Below are positions 1 through 8,336 of a stretch of 64,000 bases of DNA, piece by piece. The DNA lies in assembly GCF_902459615.1 (NCBI RefSeq), contig NZ_CABPSA010000001.1, positions 1 to 64,000 of the forward strand. Direction: 5' to 3'. A program made the position numbers and the translations under genes. Position 1 is the stretch's first letter; each line of letters opens with the position of its first letter. Source of the stretch: Pandoraea commovens. GTDB lineage: Bacteria; Pseudomonadota; Gammaproteobacteria; Burkholderiales; Burkholderiaceae. The notes under the pieces are model-generated. The model ran no database searches. It saw only the letters and a program-made list of their open reading frames with translations, and was not told the DNA's origin.

Positions 1-483
1 CCGTTCGGCGATGTGATCGAGTTGGAGGGTGCGAAGCATTTCGCGATCAATGGCGGGACGACTGAGCGATTCCATGATTTGGCGACGGTGGATCTGGGCC
101 CGGAGGGTGGGCGCACGTTGGTGAACGTCTTCCGTGGACAGCCGAGACAGTTGCCGTACGAGGTGAAGATGTTGGAGCGTCACCCGTTGGGCAGTCAGGC
201 GTTCATTCCGTTGAAGACGACGCCGTATCTGGTGGTTGTAGCTCCGGCGGGCGAATTGGACGTGAGCAAGATGCGTGCGTTCGTCTCGGATGGCTGGCAG
301 GGTGTGAACTATGCGAAGGGCGTGTGGCATCACCCGTTGTTGGCGTTGGATGAGGTGAGCGACTTCGTGGTGGTGGACCGGGGTGGAGAGGGACACAACT
401 GCGATGAGCTGGACTTGCCGGGAGTGTATTTGCTGACGCGGGCTGAGTTGGATGCGGTGCAGGGAGCGCAGAAGGCTGCGTGA
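1..483 (+). CDS. allA: Ureidoglycolate lyase, 5'-truncated by window edge
   Basis: The reading frame is open from base 1 (codons for P-F-G-D-V-I-E) and ends at the TGA at 481-483, so only the C-terminal 160 residues are in the window. The segment carries the AllA signature stretches [35 protein letters not shown] and [11 protein letters not shown], which line up along the length of E. coli AllA. The enzyme splits ureidoglycolate into glyoxylate and urea, the last step of ureide breakdown. This fits the urate genes at 7-12 kb, although the Anbu operon and a MATE gene lie between. Leucine is mostly written TTG and the coding strand is rich in GGT, GTG and GCG, unlike the CTG-rich genes downstream. 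A short GTG start at 13 is possible in principle, but homology continues upstream of it. Confidence 0.9.
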   Translation, partial: PFGDVIELEGAKHFAINGGTTERFHDLATVDLGPEGGRTLVNVFRGQPRQLPYEVKMLERHPLGSQAFIPLKTTPYLVVVAPAGELDVSKMRAFVSDGWQGVNYAKGVWHHPLLALDEVSDFVVVDRGGEGHNCDELDLPGVYLLTRAELDAVQGAQKAA

Positions 484-508
484 AGAATGAAGTCAGTGGG
501 ACAAAAAG

Positions 509-534
509 ACGCCGGGCGATGCTCGGCGTTTTTT
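509..534 (+). terminator. Rho-independent terminator of allA
   Basis: A perfect 6-bp stem, ACGCCG at 509-514 and CGGCGT at 524-529, closes a 9-nt loop. It runs directly into six T residues (529-534), 25 bases after the allA stop codon. Confidence 0.75.
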
Positions 535-766
535 ATTGGGCCAAAGAAAGCGGAGTGAGGCGCCGAGGAAAGTGGTGAGGCGAGTAGAGGGACAGGAAAC
601 GTGTGGGCGACGACACGGCCGTCGCGCAGCAGTTGCGGAGCACGTGCGGGGCGGTTGTGGCGTCGCGACTACGCTGGAGAAGAGCGGTGTCGACGGGACT
701 GGTGGCGTCGAGAAAGGAAGCGGGAAGCGGGCGGTGTCGGTTGAGGCACTGGGTGCAATGAGGGAG

Positions 767-835
767 ACGGACCGGGGCGCCTTTCTGCAGCGAGTTGGGT
801 TTATGTCTGAGCGGCGGAAAGGGGCCCCGGTCCGT
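767..835. repeat. 19-bp inverted repeat, 1 mismatch, 31-nt loop
   Basis: The left arm (767-785, ACGGACCGGGGCGCCTTTC) and right arm (817-835, GAAAGGGGCCCCGGTCCGT) are reverse complements at 18 of 19 positions. There is no T-run after the right arm on either strand, so it is not a standard intrinsic terminator. The loop contains one arm of a second inverted repeat that ends at 894. Confidence 0.8.
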
Positions 836-894
836 TAGGGGGAAGGTTTTAGGGGCCGGGGGTAAACACAACAGTCTGAGTCGAAACCCAACTC
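792..894. repeat. 11-bp perfect inverted repeat overlapping the first one
   Basis: GAGTTGGGTTT at 792-802 lies in the loop of the 767-835 hairpin. It is perfectly complementary to AAACCCAACTC at 884-894, outside that hairpin. In RNA this topology would be an H-type pseudoknot rather than nested hairpins. The heptamer GTCTGAG also recurs at 804-810 and 874-880. Confidence 0.7.
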
Positions 895-1062
895 CTATAC
901 TTCGAAACACCGATCTGGTGCGAGGGAGGTGGAGCAGGAGGGCGGGCGCACCGAAAGCGTGCGCAGAGCGTTAAAAGGTTGGAAAAGGATAGAAAAAGGG
1001 CGGAAAAACAGCTCGGGCATGGATATTGCTCGATCTCGACACAGCAATCTGCGGAGAAGCGT

Positions 1063-2487
1063 ATGGTCGAGAGCTATAACGAGATGGCGAGCATCACGGG
1101 TGCGACGCGTTCGCACTACCGTCGGTTTGACGACTGGCTAAAGTGTCAGCCAGACGATGTCTTGCACCATAAGCGAGCCGAGGCCGATCTGGCGTTCAGG
1201 CGCGTCGGGATTACCTTTGCTGTGTATGGGAACGAGGCGGGCACGGAGCGTTTGATTCCGTTCGATCTGATCCCTCGGATCATTCCTGCGCATGAGTGGC
1301 AGACCTTGCAGACGGGATTGCGTCAGCGAGTCGAGGCGCTCAACAAGTTCATTCACGATGTCTACCATGACCAGAACATCCTGCGCGCGGGGGTGATCCC
1401 GGCCGATCAGGTGTTGAAGAATGCGCAGTACCGTCCGGAGATGCAGGGCGTGGACGTTCCTGGCGACATCTACTCGCACATTGCGGGCGTCGATGTCGTC
1501 AGAGCGGGAACGGGAGACGACGGCGTCTTCTACGTCTTGGAGGACAACCTACGGGTGCCATCCGGCGTGTCGTACATGCTGGAGAATCGCAAGATGATGA
1601 TGCGGTTGTTCCCGGAGTTGTTCGCACGCAATCGCATCGCACCGGTGGAGCATTACCCGGACTTGTTGCTCGACAGCCTGCGCGCCGTAGCGCCGATCGG
1701 CGTGGACGATCCGACCGTCGTCGTCATGACGCCTGGCATCTACAACTCCGCTTACTTCGAGCATGCGTTCCTGGCGCAGCAGATGGGTATCGAGCTGGTC
1801 GAAGGGCAGGATCTGTTCGTCGAGGACAACCTCGTCTACATGCGCACGACCAATGGTCCGAAGCGTGTCGACGTCATCTATCGTCGCATTGACGACGACT
1901 TCCTTGATCCATTGGCCTTCCGTGCCGACTCGACGCTCGGCGTGCCGGGGTTGCTGAGCGTCTATCGTGCGGGACGCGTGACGCTGGCCAATGCCATCGG
2001 TACGGGTGTCGCCGACGACAAATCCATCTACCCGTTCGTCCCGGACATGATCGAGTTCTACCTCGGAGAGAAGCCGATACTGAACAACGTGCCGACCTAC
2101 CAGTGCCGTCGGCCCGACGACCTTGCGTACACCCTCGACAACCTCGGTGAGCTAGTCGTCAAGGAGGTTCATGGTGCGGGCGGCTACGGCATGCTCGTCG
2201 GTCCGGCGTCCACCAAGGCTGAAATCGAAGCCTTCCGCCAGCGGCTTATCGCGAAACCCGACGGCTATATCGCGCAACCCACGCTGGCACTCTCCGCATG
2301 CCCGACGTTTGTAGAAGCCGGTATCGCGCCGCGACACATCGACTTGCGGCCGTTCGTGTTGTCCTCGGGCAAGGGCGTGACCATGGTGCCGGGTGGTCTG
2401 ACGCGCGTAGCGCTCACGGAGGGTTCGCTGGTCGTCAACTCCTCGCAGGGCGGGGGAACGAAGGACACCTGGGTATTGGAAAAGTAA
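1063..2487 (+). CDS. Circularly permuted ATP-grasp family protein
   Basis: A 474-residue protein of the CP_ATPgrasp family, predicted to form an amide or peptide bond at ATP cost; substrate unknown. Typical stretches are GITFAVYG near the N-terminus, ENLRVPSGVSYMLENR-type text mid-protein, and GAGGYGMLVGP plus SSQGGGTKDTW near the end. The family usually has about 470 residues. I chose the ATG at 1063 because GGAGAAG lies a few bases upstream and the protein then starts MVESYNEM, like relatives. An in-frame start at 979 would add 28 basic residues with no homology. It is the first gene of a tight operon with the alpha-E gene (22-bp gap), the transglutaminase gene and Anbu, a neighbourhood described by Iyer and colleagues for amidoligase systems. 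Confidence 0.9.
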   Translation: MVESYNEMASITGATRSHYRRFDDWLKCQPDDVLHHKRAEADLAFRRVGITFAVYGNEAGTERLIPFDLIPRIIPAHEWQTLQTGLRQRVEALNKFIHDVYHDQNILRAGVIPADQVLKNAQYRPEMQGVDVPGDIYSHIAGVDVVRAGTGDDGVFYVLEDNLRVPSGVSYMLENRKMMMRLFPELFARNRIAPVEHYPDLLLDSLRAVAPIGVDDPTVVVMTPGIYNSAYFEHAFLAQQMGIELVEGQDLFVEDNLVYMRTTNGPKRVDVIYRRIDDDFLDPLAFRADSTLGVPGLLSVYRAGRVTLANAIGTGVADDKSIYPFVPDMIEFYLGEKPILNNVPTYQCRRPDDLAYTLDNLGELVVKEVHGAGGYGMLVGPASTKAEIEAFRQRLIAKPDGYIAQPTLALSACPTFVEAGIAPRHIDLRPFVLSSGKGVTMVPGGLTRVALTEGSLVVNSSQGGGTKDTWVLEK

Positions 2488-2509
2488 GCGAAATTATCGG
2501 GAAGAGATC

Positions 2510-3508
2510 ATGCTCAGCCGTACCGCCGACCACTTGTTCTGGATGGCCCGCTATATGGAGCGGGCTGAAAACACTGCTCGCCTGCTCGACGTCAACCTGC
2601 AAAACCTCCTGCTTCCGCAAGATGCCGTCGACGACGAAGACGACACCGACATGACGCAAGTCCTCGCCGGTGGCATCGACAATGAAGCGGGCTGGCGCGC
2701 TACCTTGCGCATCTCCGAGCTGGAGCCTGCGTTCAACCGCAAACACGGGCGGGCGACGCGAGCCAACGTGCTCGACTTCGTGGTGCGCGACCCCGAGAAC
2801 CCGTCGAGCATCGCCTGCTGTCTGGCCGCTGCGCGGGAGAACGCCCGTGCTGTGCGCGGCACACTCACGACCGAACTGTGGGAGACCGTCAACAGTACCT
2901 GGCTGGATTTCCCGCGCATCCTCGATCTGCTTGAGCGCGACCCTGCGCACCTGTTCGAATGGGTCAAAGTGCGCTCGCACCTCTCGCGTGGCGTGAGCTT
3001 CGGCACCTTGTTTCAGGACGACGCGTTCTACTTCACCCGGCTCGGCCTGTTCCTTGAGCGTGCCGACAACACCGCCCGCATTCTCGACGTCCGTTTCCAC
3101 GAGGCGGTGCGTGCCGACAAGGCAGGGCCGGATGCGTCGCATCCGACCGACTTCTACTACTGGTCGGCCGTGCTGCGCAGTGTTTCCGGTTTCGAGATCT
3201 ACCGGAAGGTGTACCGCGACGTTATTACACCCGAGCGTGTGGTCGAGCTGCTCATGCTCAACGCACACATGCCGCGCTCATTGCTCGCATCGCTCACCGG
3301 CGTGTGCGAGAACCTCGCCACGCTCTCCAATGCCCAGTCCGGCGACGTCGAACGCTATGCAGGCAAACTTCAGTCCGAACTCAAATACACCGACATCCAG
3401 CAAATTCGACAGCAAGGCTTACACCCTGTGCTGACCGAATTCCTCGAGCGAGTTTCCGTGCTCGGCAACAAGATCAGTCAGACCTTCCTGATCCCGCTCG
3501 CCGCCTGA
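2510..3508 (+). CDS. Alpha-E domain protein
   Basis: A 332-residue, mostly helical protein. It opens with MLSRTADHLFWMARYMERAE, the family hallmark, and repeats a similar motif at FFLERADNTARILDVR-type text around residue 180. The alpha-E domain has no established biochemistry. It nearly always sits next to or is fused with the circularly permuted ATP-grasp protein and is thought to act with it. GGGAAGAG upstream of the ATG is a fair ribosome binding site. The stop codon is 4 bp from the next start, so translation is probably coupled. Confidence 0.9.
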   Translation: MLSRTADHLFWMARYMERAENTARLLDVNLQNLLLPQDAVDDEDDTDMTQVLAGGIDNEAGWRATLRISELEPAFNRKHGRATRANVLDFVVRDPENPSSIACCLAAARENARAVRGTLTTELWETVNSTWLDFPRILDLLERDPAHLFEWVKVRSHLSRGVSFGTLFQDDAFYFTRLGLFLERADNTARILDVRFHEAVRADKAGPDASHPTDFYYWSAVLRSVSGFEIYRKVYRDVITPERVVELLMLNAHMPRSLLASLTGVCENLATLSNAQSGDVERYAGKLQSELKYTDIQQIRQQGLHPVLTEFLERVSVLGNKISQTFLIPLAA

Positions 3509-3512
3509 TGCC

Positions 3513-4313
3513 ATGCGCCTGACCATCCGACACGAAACCACCTACCGCTACGATACGCCGGTGCGCTACACCATCCAGCAGCTTCGGCTCACGCCGAGTG
3601 CGTCGGAAGTGCAGCGCATCGTGCAATGGCGACTGAGCGCGCCGGGCAAGCTCACGCCCGCGCGTGACGCCTTTGGCAACGACATGCATACGCTCGTGCT
3701 GCATCAACCGCACGATGAGATCCATCTGCTGGCCGAAGGCGAGGTCGAAACGACGCCGCTCAATGACGGCAGGCTCGGGGAAACGAGCCACGCCGTACCA
3801 GTGTTATGCTTCGCCAGCCCTACGCCGTTGACGGGGCGCAGCGACGGCATCGACGCACTGGCGGGCGATGCCGGGGTTGCCACGCCGGGTGAGTTGCTGG
3901 CGTTGGCGGCATCCATTTGCGAGCAGGTCGATTACGAGTCGGGGATCACCGCCGTGACCAGCACCGCCGCACAGGCGCTCGCACTGGGACGCGGCGTCTG
4001 TCAGGACCACGCCCACCTCATGCTGGCCGTCTGCCGTGCGCGAGGCGTGCCTGCGCGCTACGTCAGCGGGTACATCGATCCGGGCGACGTGCCGCACGCG
4101 GCCAGCCATGCCTGGGTCGACGTGTGGGTCGAGGGGGCAGGGTGGGTCAGCATCGACGTCACCCATGCCTGCTTCGCCAGCGGCAACTACTGCCGTCTGG
4201 CGGTGGGACGCGATTACGAATCTGCGGCACCCGTCAGAGGAATGCGCAGCGGCGGTGCGACCGAGAAGTTGCACGTATCGGTCAGTGTCGATACGGCACC
4301 AATCGATCAATAA
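3513..4313 (+). CDS. Transglutaminase-like cysteine peptidase family protein
   Basis: A 266-residue protein beginning MRLTIRHETTYRYDTPV, the N-terminal beta domain typical of bacterial transglutaminase-like proteins (about residues 1-90). A papain-fold catalytic core follows. The probable triad is visible: Cys in GRGVCQDHAH, His in ASHAWVDVW and Asp in SIDVTH. Such proteins are usually peptidases or amide hydrolases rather than true crosslinkers. No signal peptide, so cytoplasmic. Third gene of the Anbu operon. By inference it could process whatever peptide or amide the ATP-grasp/alpha-E pair makes. Confidence 0.88.
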   Translation: MRLTIRHETTYRYDTPVRYTIQQLRLTPSASEVQRIVQWRLSAPGKLTPARDAFGNDMHTLVLHQPHDEIHLLAEGEVETTPLNDGRLGETSHAVPVLCFASPTPLTGRSDGIDALAGDAGVATPGELLALAASICEQVDYESGITAVTSTAAQALALGRGVCQDHAHLMLAVCRARGVPARYVSGYIDPGDVPHAASHAWVDVWVEGAGWVSIDVTHACFASGNYCRLAVGRDYESAAPVRGMRSGGATEKLHVSVSVDTAPIDQ

Positions 4314-4369
4314 CAATAGCTTTTCAACGTAGCGAGGCAGCGCGCCTTGCACGGCAAGACAGGAACGAC

Positions 4370-5218
4370 ATGACGTATTGCGTGGCCATGAAGCTCGATG
4401 CCGGGCTGGTCTTTCTTTCCGACACCCGCACAAACGCGGGCGTCGATCATGTGAGCACATTCCGCAAGATGCTCGTCTTCGAGCGTCCGGGCGAACGCGT
4501 CATCGTGCTGCTCTCGGCGGGGAATCTCGCGTTGACGCAGGCGGTGCGTCAGCAACTGGTCGAAGCGCGAGACACCGAAACGCTGTGGACCGCGAAGACC
4601 ATGAGCGACGTCGCGCGTGTCGTCGGGCAGGCCATTCGCGACGTCTATACCCGTGACGCCAAGTCGCTCGAAGCGTTCGGCGTCGACTTCAATTGCAGCT
4701 TCCTGCTGGGCGGGCAAATCGCCGGTGCGCGTAGCCGTCTGTTCCAGTTGTACTCGGCGGGCAACTTCATCGAGGCGTCCTCCGTCAATCCGTACTTCCA
4801 GATCGGCGAGTCGAAATACGGCAAGCCCATCATCGACCGGCTGGTCACGCCCGCGACGTCGCTCGACGACGGCGCGAAATGTGCCCTCATCTCAATGGAC
4901 TCCACGCTGCGCTCGAACGTCTCCGTCGGATTGCCGCTGGATCTGCTCGTCTACGAAGAAGATAGTTTGCGCGTGACGCGTTTCGCGTCGCTCGACGACG
5001 AGAACGTCTACTACAAGATGATCCACGACACGTGGGGCTCGCGTCTGCGTCAGGTGTTCGACGAACTGCCTGAGCCGCAATGGGCGACGTCCAGCGTGGC
5101 CAGCGTGCCCGCGTCACTGCCGCCGCGGGCCGAGCCACCCGAAGGCATGCCCGGTGCAGATGAGCCGGGGAGCGTTCAGTCGCTCGCGCAGACCGTATCG
5201 CTCAAGATACCGTCCTGA
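4370..5218 (+). CDS. anbu: Anbu, ancestral proteasome beta-subunit-like protease
   Basis: A 282-residue N-terminal-nucleophile hydrolase. The ATG at 4370 has AGGAACGAC in front, so after Met removal the chain starts with Thr. Counting from that Thr, Asp17 (in LSDTRTNAG) and Lys32 (in STFRKM) occupy the places of the proteasomal catalytic Asp17 and Lys33. Other family text is NCSFLLGGQ, LFQLYSAGNFI and KCALISMDSTLRSN. Known Anbu proteins self-assemble into open-ring or helical oligomers; their substrate is unknown. Residues after about 240 form a Pro/Ala/Ser-rich tail. The frame is open far upstream (from 3917) over the transglutaminase gene, but only this start exposes the nucleophile. Confidence 0.9.
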   Translation: MTYCVAMKLDAGLVFLSDTRTNAGVDHVSTFRKMLVFERPGERVIVLLSAGNLALTQAVRQQLVEARDTETLWTAKTMSDVARVVGQAIRDVYTRDAKSLEAFGVDFNCSFLLGGQIAGARSRLFQLYSAGNFIEASSVNPYFQIGESKYGKPIIDRLVTPATSLDDGAKCALISMDSTLRSNVSVGLPLDLLVYEEDSLRVTRFASLDDENVYYKMIHDTWGSRLRQVFDELPEPQWATSSVASVPASLPPRAEPPEGMPGADEPGSVQSLAQTVSLKIPS

Positions 5219-5225
5219 TGCTCAA

Positions 5226-5268
5226 TGCGCAGACGCGCGTCGGCCTTTGCACGACGCGCATCTGCGCA
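5226..5268. terminator. Long hairpin between convergent genes
   Basis: Arms at 5226-5242 and 5252-5268 are complementary at 16 of 17 positions around a 9-nt loop. It fills the 54-bp gap between the Anbu stop and the stop of the convergent MATE gene. No T-run follows, but strength and position argue for a shared terminator. Confidence 0.55.
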
Positions 5269-5272
5269 GCGA

Positions 5273-6643
5273 TCACGCCAACCCGAGACTGCGGTGCTGC
5301 TTCCGATACAGCCATGCACTGACGGCGAGCGTTGCCGCTTCCGTGGCGAGTAGCGTGTACCAGATCGCGCCGCCGCCGAAGAGTGCGTCGAGCAGCCAGA
5401 GAATACCCAGCAGCAGAATCCAGCTGCGCAGCATCGCAATGGCTGCCGACGGGCCGGGTGCTTCGACCGCCGTCAGATAGCCCGCCACGATCAGATTGCC
5501 TGCCGCAGGCAGAAACGCCAGCGCGTACCAGATGACGGCGTGTTCCAGAATCGACCAGGCGTCGCCACCGGCGGGCAGGAAGAGGAACGTCAGCGGACGA
5601 GCCAGCGTCGCCATCGCCACCGCGACCAGCAGCGAGAATCCCATCACCGCAATCACGCCCAGACGGAACGACCCCTGAAGCGCCTTCGCATTCTGTGCGC
5701 CGCGATAAAAGCTGATCATCGGCTGCATGCTCTGCACGAGGGCGACCATCGTCACCGTGGCGCCGAGCGTCATGTATTCGAGGATGGCGTAAGCGGCCAG
5801 CCCCGGTTCACCAAAGCTCACCAGAATCACGCGGTTGAAGACGAACACCGTCACCGCTGGTGCGATCGCGCCGAGGAACTCCGACGCGCCGTTGTACATC
5901 GCACGCCACACGTGTGTTTCGCCGCCACCGAAGGCGCGACGGGCGGGCACCACTCGCTTCGCCAGGAAGAGGTGATACGCGAACATCACGCTGCTCGACA
6001 CCATCATCGACAGCCCGGTGGCCAGTGCGGCACCGTGCATCCCCATCTCACGAACGGCGATGAACCAATAGTCGAGCGCCACGTTCGCGAGTGCGCCCAT
6101 GAACATCGCATACAAACCGAAACGGGCGGCGGGTGCCCCTTCCACGCGCAGGAACAACTCCATCGCGTAGAGACCATTGGCAAACAGTACGAACCAGCCC
6201 CAGCCGGACAGATAGGCGACGACATCCGCCGTGATTGCGCCTTGCGCACCCAGGGCGGCAGCGATCTCATGCTTGAAGATGAGCACCGCAGCACTCATTA
6301 CAACACCCGAGACGAGCATCACCCATAGCACCTGCGAGAACGCGCGACGCGCCTCGGTATGGCGCTGCTCACCCAACAGACGGGCGATGAGCGTTGCACC
6401 CCCGACGCCCACCATCACGCTGACCGCGTACGGTACATAGAGCAACGGCACCACGAGGTTCAGCGCGGCCAGCGCTTGTTGGCCGACGTAGCGGCCGATG
6501 AAGATTCCGTCGATCAGCGTGTAGATCGTGTAGACCCAGCCGGAGAGGATCGTTGGAATCGCGAGAGACGTAAATTCCTTGAGCAGGGACGTCCTGGCGC
6601 CCTGCGAATGATTGCAATGATTGGTAGACGTGGAAAGAGACAT
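5273..6643 (-). CDS. MATE family efflux transporter
   Basis: A 456-residue integral membrane protein with about 12 hydrophobic segments in two halves. The start of the first half, ending in TLIDGIFIGRYVGQQALAALNL, is characteristic of MATE antiporters, as is the GVGGATLIARLLGE stretch. These export drugs or cationic metabolites in exchange for Na+ or H+. The ATG at 6643 is preceded on the minus strand by a GGGG-type ribosome binding site. It is monocistronic, convergent with Anbu, and has no obvious link to the purine genes. The substrate cannot be read from sequence. Confidence 0.88.
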   Translation of the reverse strand: MSLSTSTNHCNHSQGARTSLLKEFTSLAIPTILSGWVYTIYTLIDGIFIGRYVGQQALAALNLVVPLLYVPYAVSVMVGVGGATLIARLLGEQRHTEARRAFSQVLWVMLVSGVVMSAAVLIFKHEIAAALGAQGAITADVVAYLSGWGWFVLFANGLYAMELFLRVEGAPAARFGLYAMFMGALANVALDYWFIAVREMGMHGAALATGLSMMVSSSVMFAYHLFLAKRVVPARRAFGGGETHVWRAMYNGASEFLGAIAPAVTVFVFNRVILVSFGEPGLAAYAILEYMTLGATVTMVALVQSMQPMISFYRGAQNAKALQGSFRLGVIAVMGFSLLVAVAMATLARPLTFLFLPAGGDAWSILEHAVIWYALAFLPAAGNLIVAGYLTAVEAPGPSAAIAMLRSWILLLGILWLLDALFGGGAIWYTLLATEAATLAVSAWLYRKQHRSLGLA

Positions 6644-7032
6644 GGTCCCCCCGATGACTTCGCACCGCGTCGTGTCGGGACGCGGCTCACCGTGGCTTGC
6701 ACATCAAAGGCTTCAGAACTTCAGAGACTTCGGGATGGAGAGGGTTGTCGCTCACGCGCAAGCGATGGCGTAAGCGCTCCGCCCCGCTGCGTGACACCCG
6801 GGCGGGTGGACGTCAGCGAGGCAGTCAGACGGACGGAGGGAACATCGCCTGGTGCAGATGCACCCAGACGACGCCTTGCCGGGAGGAACAGAAGAGGAGG
6901 AAATTCATGATGTTTATCGTTCGGCCCGGAAAGCCGGGCGCGTATGACAGACAAGCGGTGTCACACCGAAGTTCCCGCGCTTGAGGACAAGCGACGTCAA
7001 GCGACGGCTAACATCATGGGAATGTCACGATG
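6644..7032. other. MATE upstream region
   Basis: 389 bp between the MATE start and the puuD terminator. It should contain the MATE promoter on the minus strand; no convincing -35/-10 pair was identified. The only coding candidate is the short + strand ORF at 6907-6984. Confidence 0.5.
6907..6984 (+). CDS. Possible 25-aa small ORF with strong ribosome binding site
   Basis: AGAGGAGGAAATTC lies just before ATGATG at 6907, a near-ideal Shine-Dalgarno and spacing. The ORF encodes 25 residues (starting MMFIVRPGKPG) and stops at 6982-6984. Nothing downstream on the + strand would be led by it, and there is no homology evidence. It may be a chance occurrence. Confidence 0.22.
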   Translation: MMFIVRPGKPGAYDRQAVSHRSSRA

Positions 7033-7057
7033 AAAAAAAGGGGCGCCGAAGCGCCCC
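7033..7057 (-). terminator. Rho-independent terminator of puuD
   Basis: Read on the minus strand, a perfect 7-bp stem GGGGCGC / GCGCCCC with a TTCG tetraloop is followed by seven T residues (A-run at 7033-7039 on the + strand). It begins about 33 bases after the puuD stop. Confidence 0.88.
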
Positions 7058-7090
7058 AACATGGGTCCAGCAAGAAAGACGGTATTGCCG

Positions 7091-8296
7091 TTATTGTTGT
7101 GCGCCGCCGTTAAACCACGCGGCAATCTTCTGGCGCTCTTCATCGGTCATTTGCGTCACGTTGCCCAGGGGCATCGACTTGAGCGCGACCGATTGCTGAT
7201 AAATGCGTTGTGCGTTCTGCGAGATCTCGGCGGGCGTATCGAACATCACGCCGGCCGGAGCGCTGCCCATCATCGTCGGCTTGGCCGAGTGACAGGTGGC
7301 GCAACGCTGCGTCAGGATCGGCTGAATCTCCGAGAGCTTCACGGCCGGGGCAGCGGCCTCACCGTGCGCGCCGGCGGCAGGTGCCGGGGCGGGGCGCGGG
7401 GCGGCAAACACGGCAACACCGGCGAGGAGTGCAGCACCGGCAACCGGCAACGCGTACAGATTCTTGCCTGCGTGACGCAGCACGAAGAACTGACGAATCA
7501 TTGCGCCTGCGGCCATGATGATCGTGAGGATCACCCAGTTGTACGGATTGCTGTACGTGAACGCGTAGTGGTTGCTGATCATGATGAACACGACCGGCAG
7601 CGTGAAGTACGTGTTGTGCACCGAACGTTGCTTGCCGAGCTTGCCCCAGATCGGGTTCGGGACTTCGCCCTTCGAGAGCGCGTCCACGCTCTTGCGCTGG
7701 CCCGGAATGATCCAGAAGAACACGTTCGCCGACATCGACGTGGCCATCATTGCGCCAACGATCAGGAAGGCGGCGCGACCGGCGAAGATGTGCGTCGTGG
7801 CATACGTTGCGGCCACCACGAACAGGGCCACACCGATGCCCAGCAGACGATCGTTCTTGCCCAGAATGCGGCACAGGAAGTCATAGACGAACCAGCCGCC
7901 GATCAGGAACGCGACCGCGAGGCCCACGGCCTGCCCCGGTTGCAGATCCATCACGTTCTTGTCGATCAGATACGTCTGCGGTTGCAGCAGGTACAGCACG
8001 CAGAACAGGGCGAAGCCCGAGAGCCACGTCGTGTACGACTTCCACTTCGACCAGTGCAGATCTTCCGGCATCTGCGGCGGCGAATTCAGATACTTCTGGG
8101 CGTGGTAAAAACCGCCGCCGTGCACCGACCACATTTCGCCGAACACGCCTTTCTGCTTGTCCTCGGCCGCTTTGGGCGGCTTCAGACCATTGTCCAGCAT
8201 CACGAAATAGAACGACTCGCCAATCCAGGCAATGGCCGCCACCACATGCAGCCAGCGCAGCAACAGATTGACCCAGTCGGTAATAAACGCTTCCAT
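7091..8296 (-). CDS. puuD: Urate hydroxylase PuuD (membrane, cytochrome c-linked)
   Basis: A 401-residue protein. The N-terminal 290 residues contain about eight membrane segments (for example WLHVVAAIAWIGESFYFVML). After an Ala/Pro-rich linker comes a c-type cytochrome domain with the haem motif CATCH at 332-336 and a distal Met in LKSMPLGN. This is the architecture of PuuD, the integral membrane urate oxidase that passes electrons through cytochrome c instead of making H2O2. Its product, 5-hydroxyisourate, is the substrate of the enzyme encoded just upstream at 8337-8687. The two genes probably form one minus-strand operon with a 40-bp gap, ending at the terminator at 7033-7057. Confidence 0.92.
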   Translation of the reverse strand: MEAFITDWVNLLLRWLHVVAAIAWIGESFYFVMLDNGLKPPKAAEDKQKGVFGEMWSVHGGGFYHAQKYLNSPPQMPEDLHWSKWKSYTTWLSGFALFCVLYLLQPQTYLIDKNVMDLQPGQAVGLAVAFLIGGWFVYDFLCRILGKNDRLLGIGVALFVVAATYATTHIFAGRAAFLIVGAMMATSMSANVFFWIIPGQRKSVDALSKGEVPNPIWGKLGKQRSVHNTYFTLPVVFIMISNHYAFTYSNPYNWVILTIIMAAGAMIRQFFVLRHAGKNLYALPVAGAALLAGVAVFAAPRPAPAPAAGAHGEAAAPAVKLSEIQPILTQRCATCHSAKPTMMGSAPAGVMFDTPAEISQNAQRIYQQSVALKSMPLGNVTQMTDEERQKIAAWFNGGAQQ

Positions 8297-8336
8297 CTTA
8301 TGTTCTCCTCAACTGCCTGACGTTCACGTTCGCGAT

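Larger units (their letters stand above)
535..1062. other. 528-bp gap with large inverted repeats, no convincing gene
   Basis: This gap separates allA from the ATP-grasp gene. The + strand is purine-rich. Overlapping ORFs on both strands (about 100-125 codons) have low-complexity Arg/Pro-rich translations and no recognisable domain, so I do not call them. The gap holds the two nested inverted repeats listed separately and presumably the promoter of the ATP-grasp operon, for which no clear -35/-10 pair is visible. Confidence 0.6.

Noticed and set aside
533-910. Overlapping ORFs of 100-125 codons on both strands in the allA/ATP-grasp gap
   Set aside because: Translations are Arg/Pro/Leu-rich without a domain, occupy the inverted-repeat region and have no ribosome binding site. 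High GC explains the open frames.
7061-8320. 419-codon + strand ORF opposite puuD
   Set aside because: Exact antisense of a clear membrane cytochrome gene; the translation is His/Arg/Gln-rich, typical of shadow frames in GC-rich DNA.
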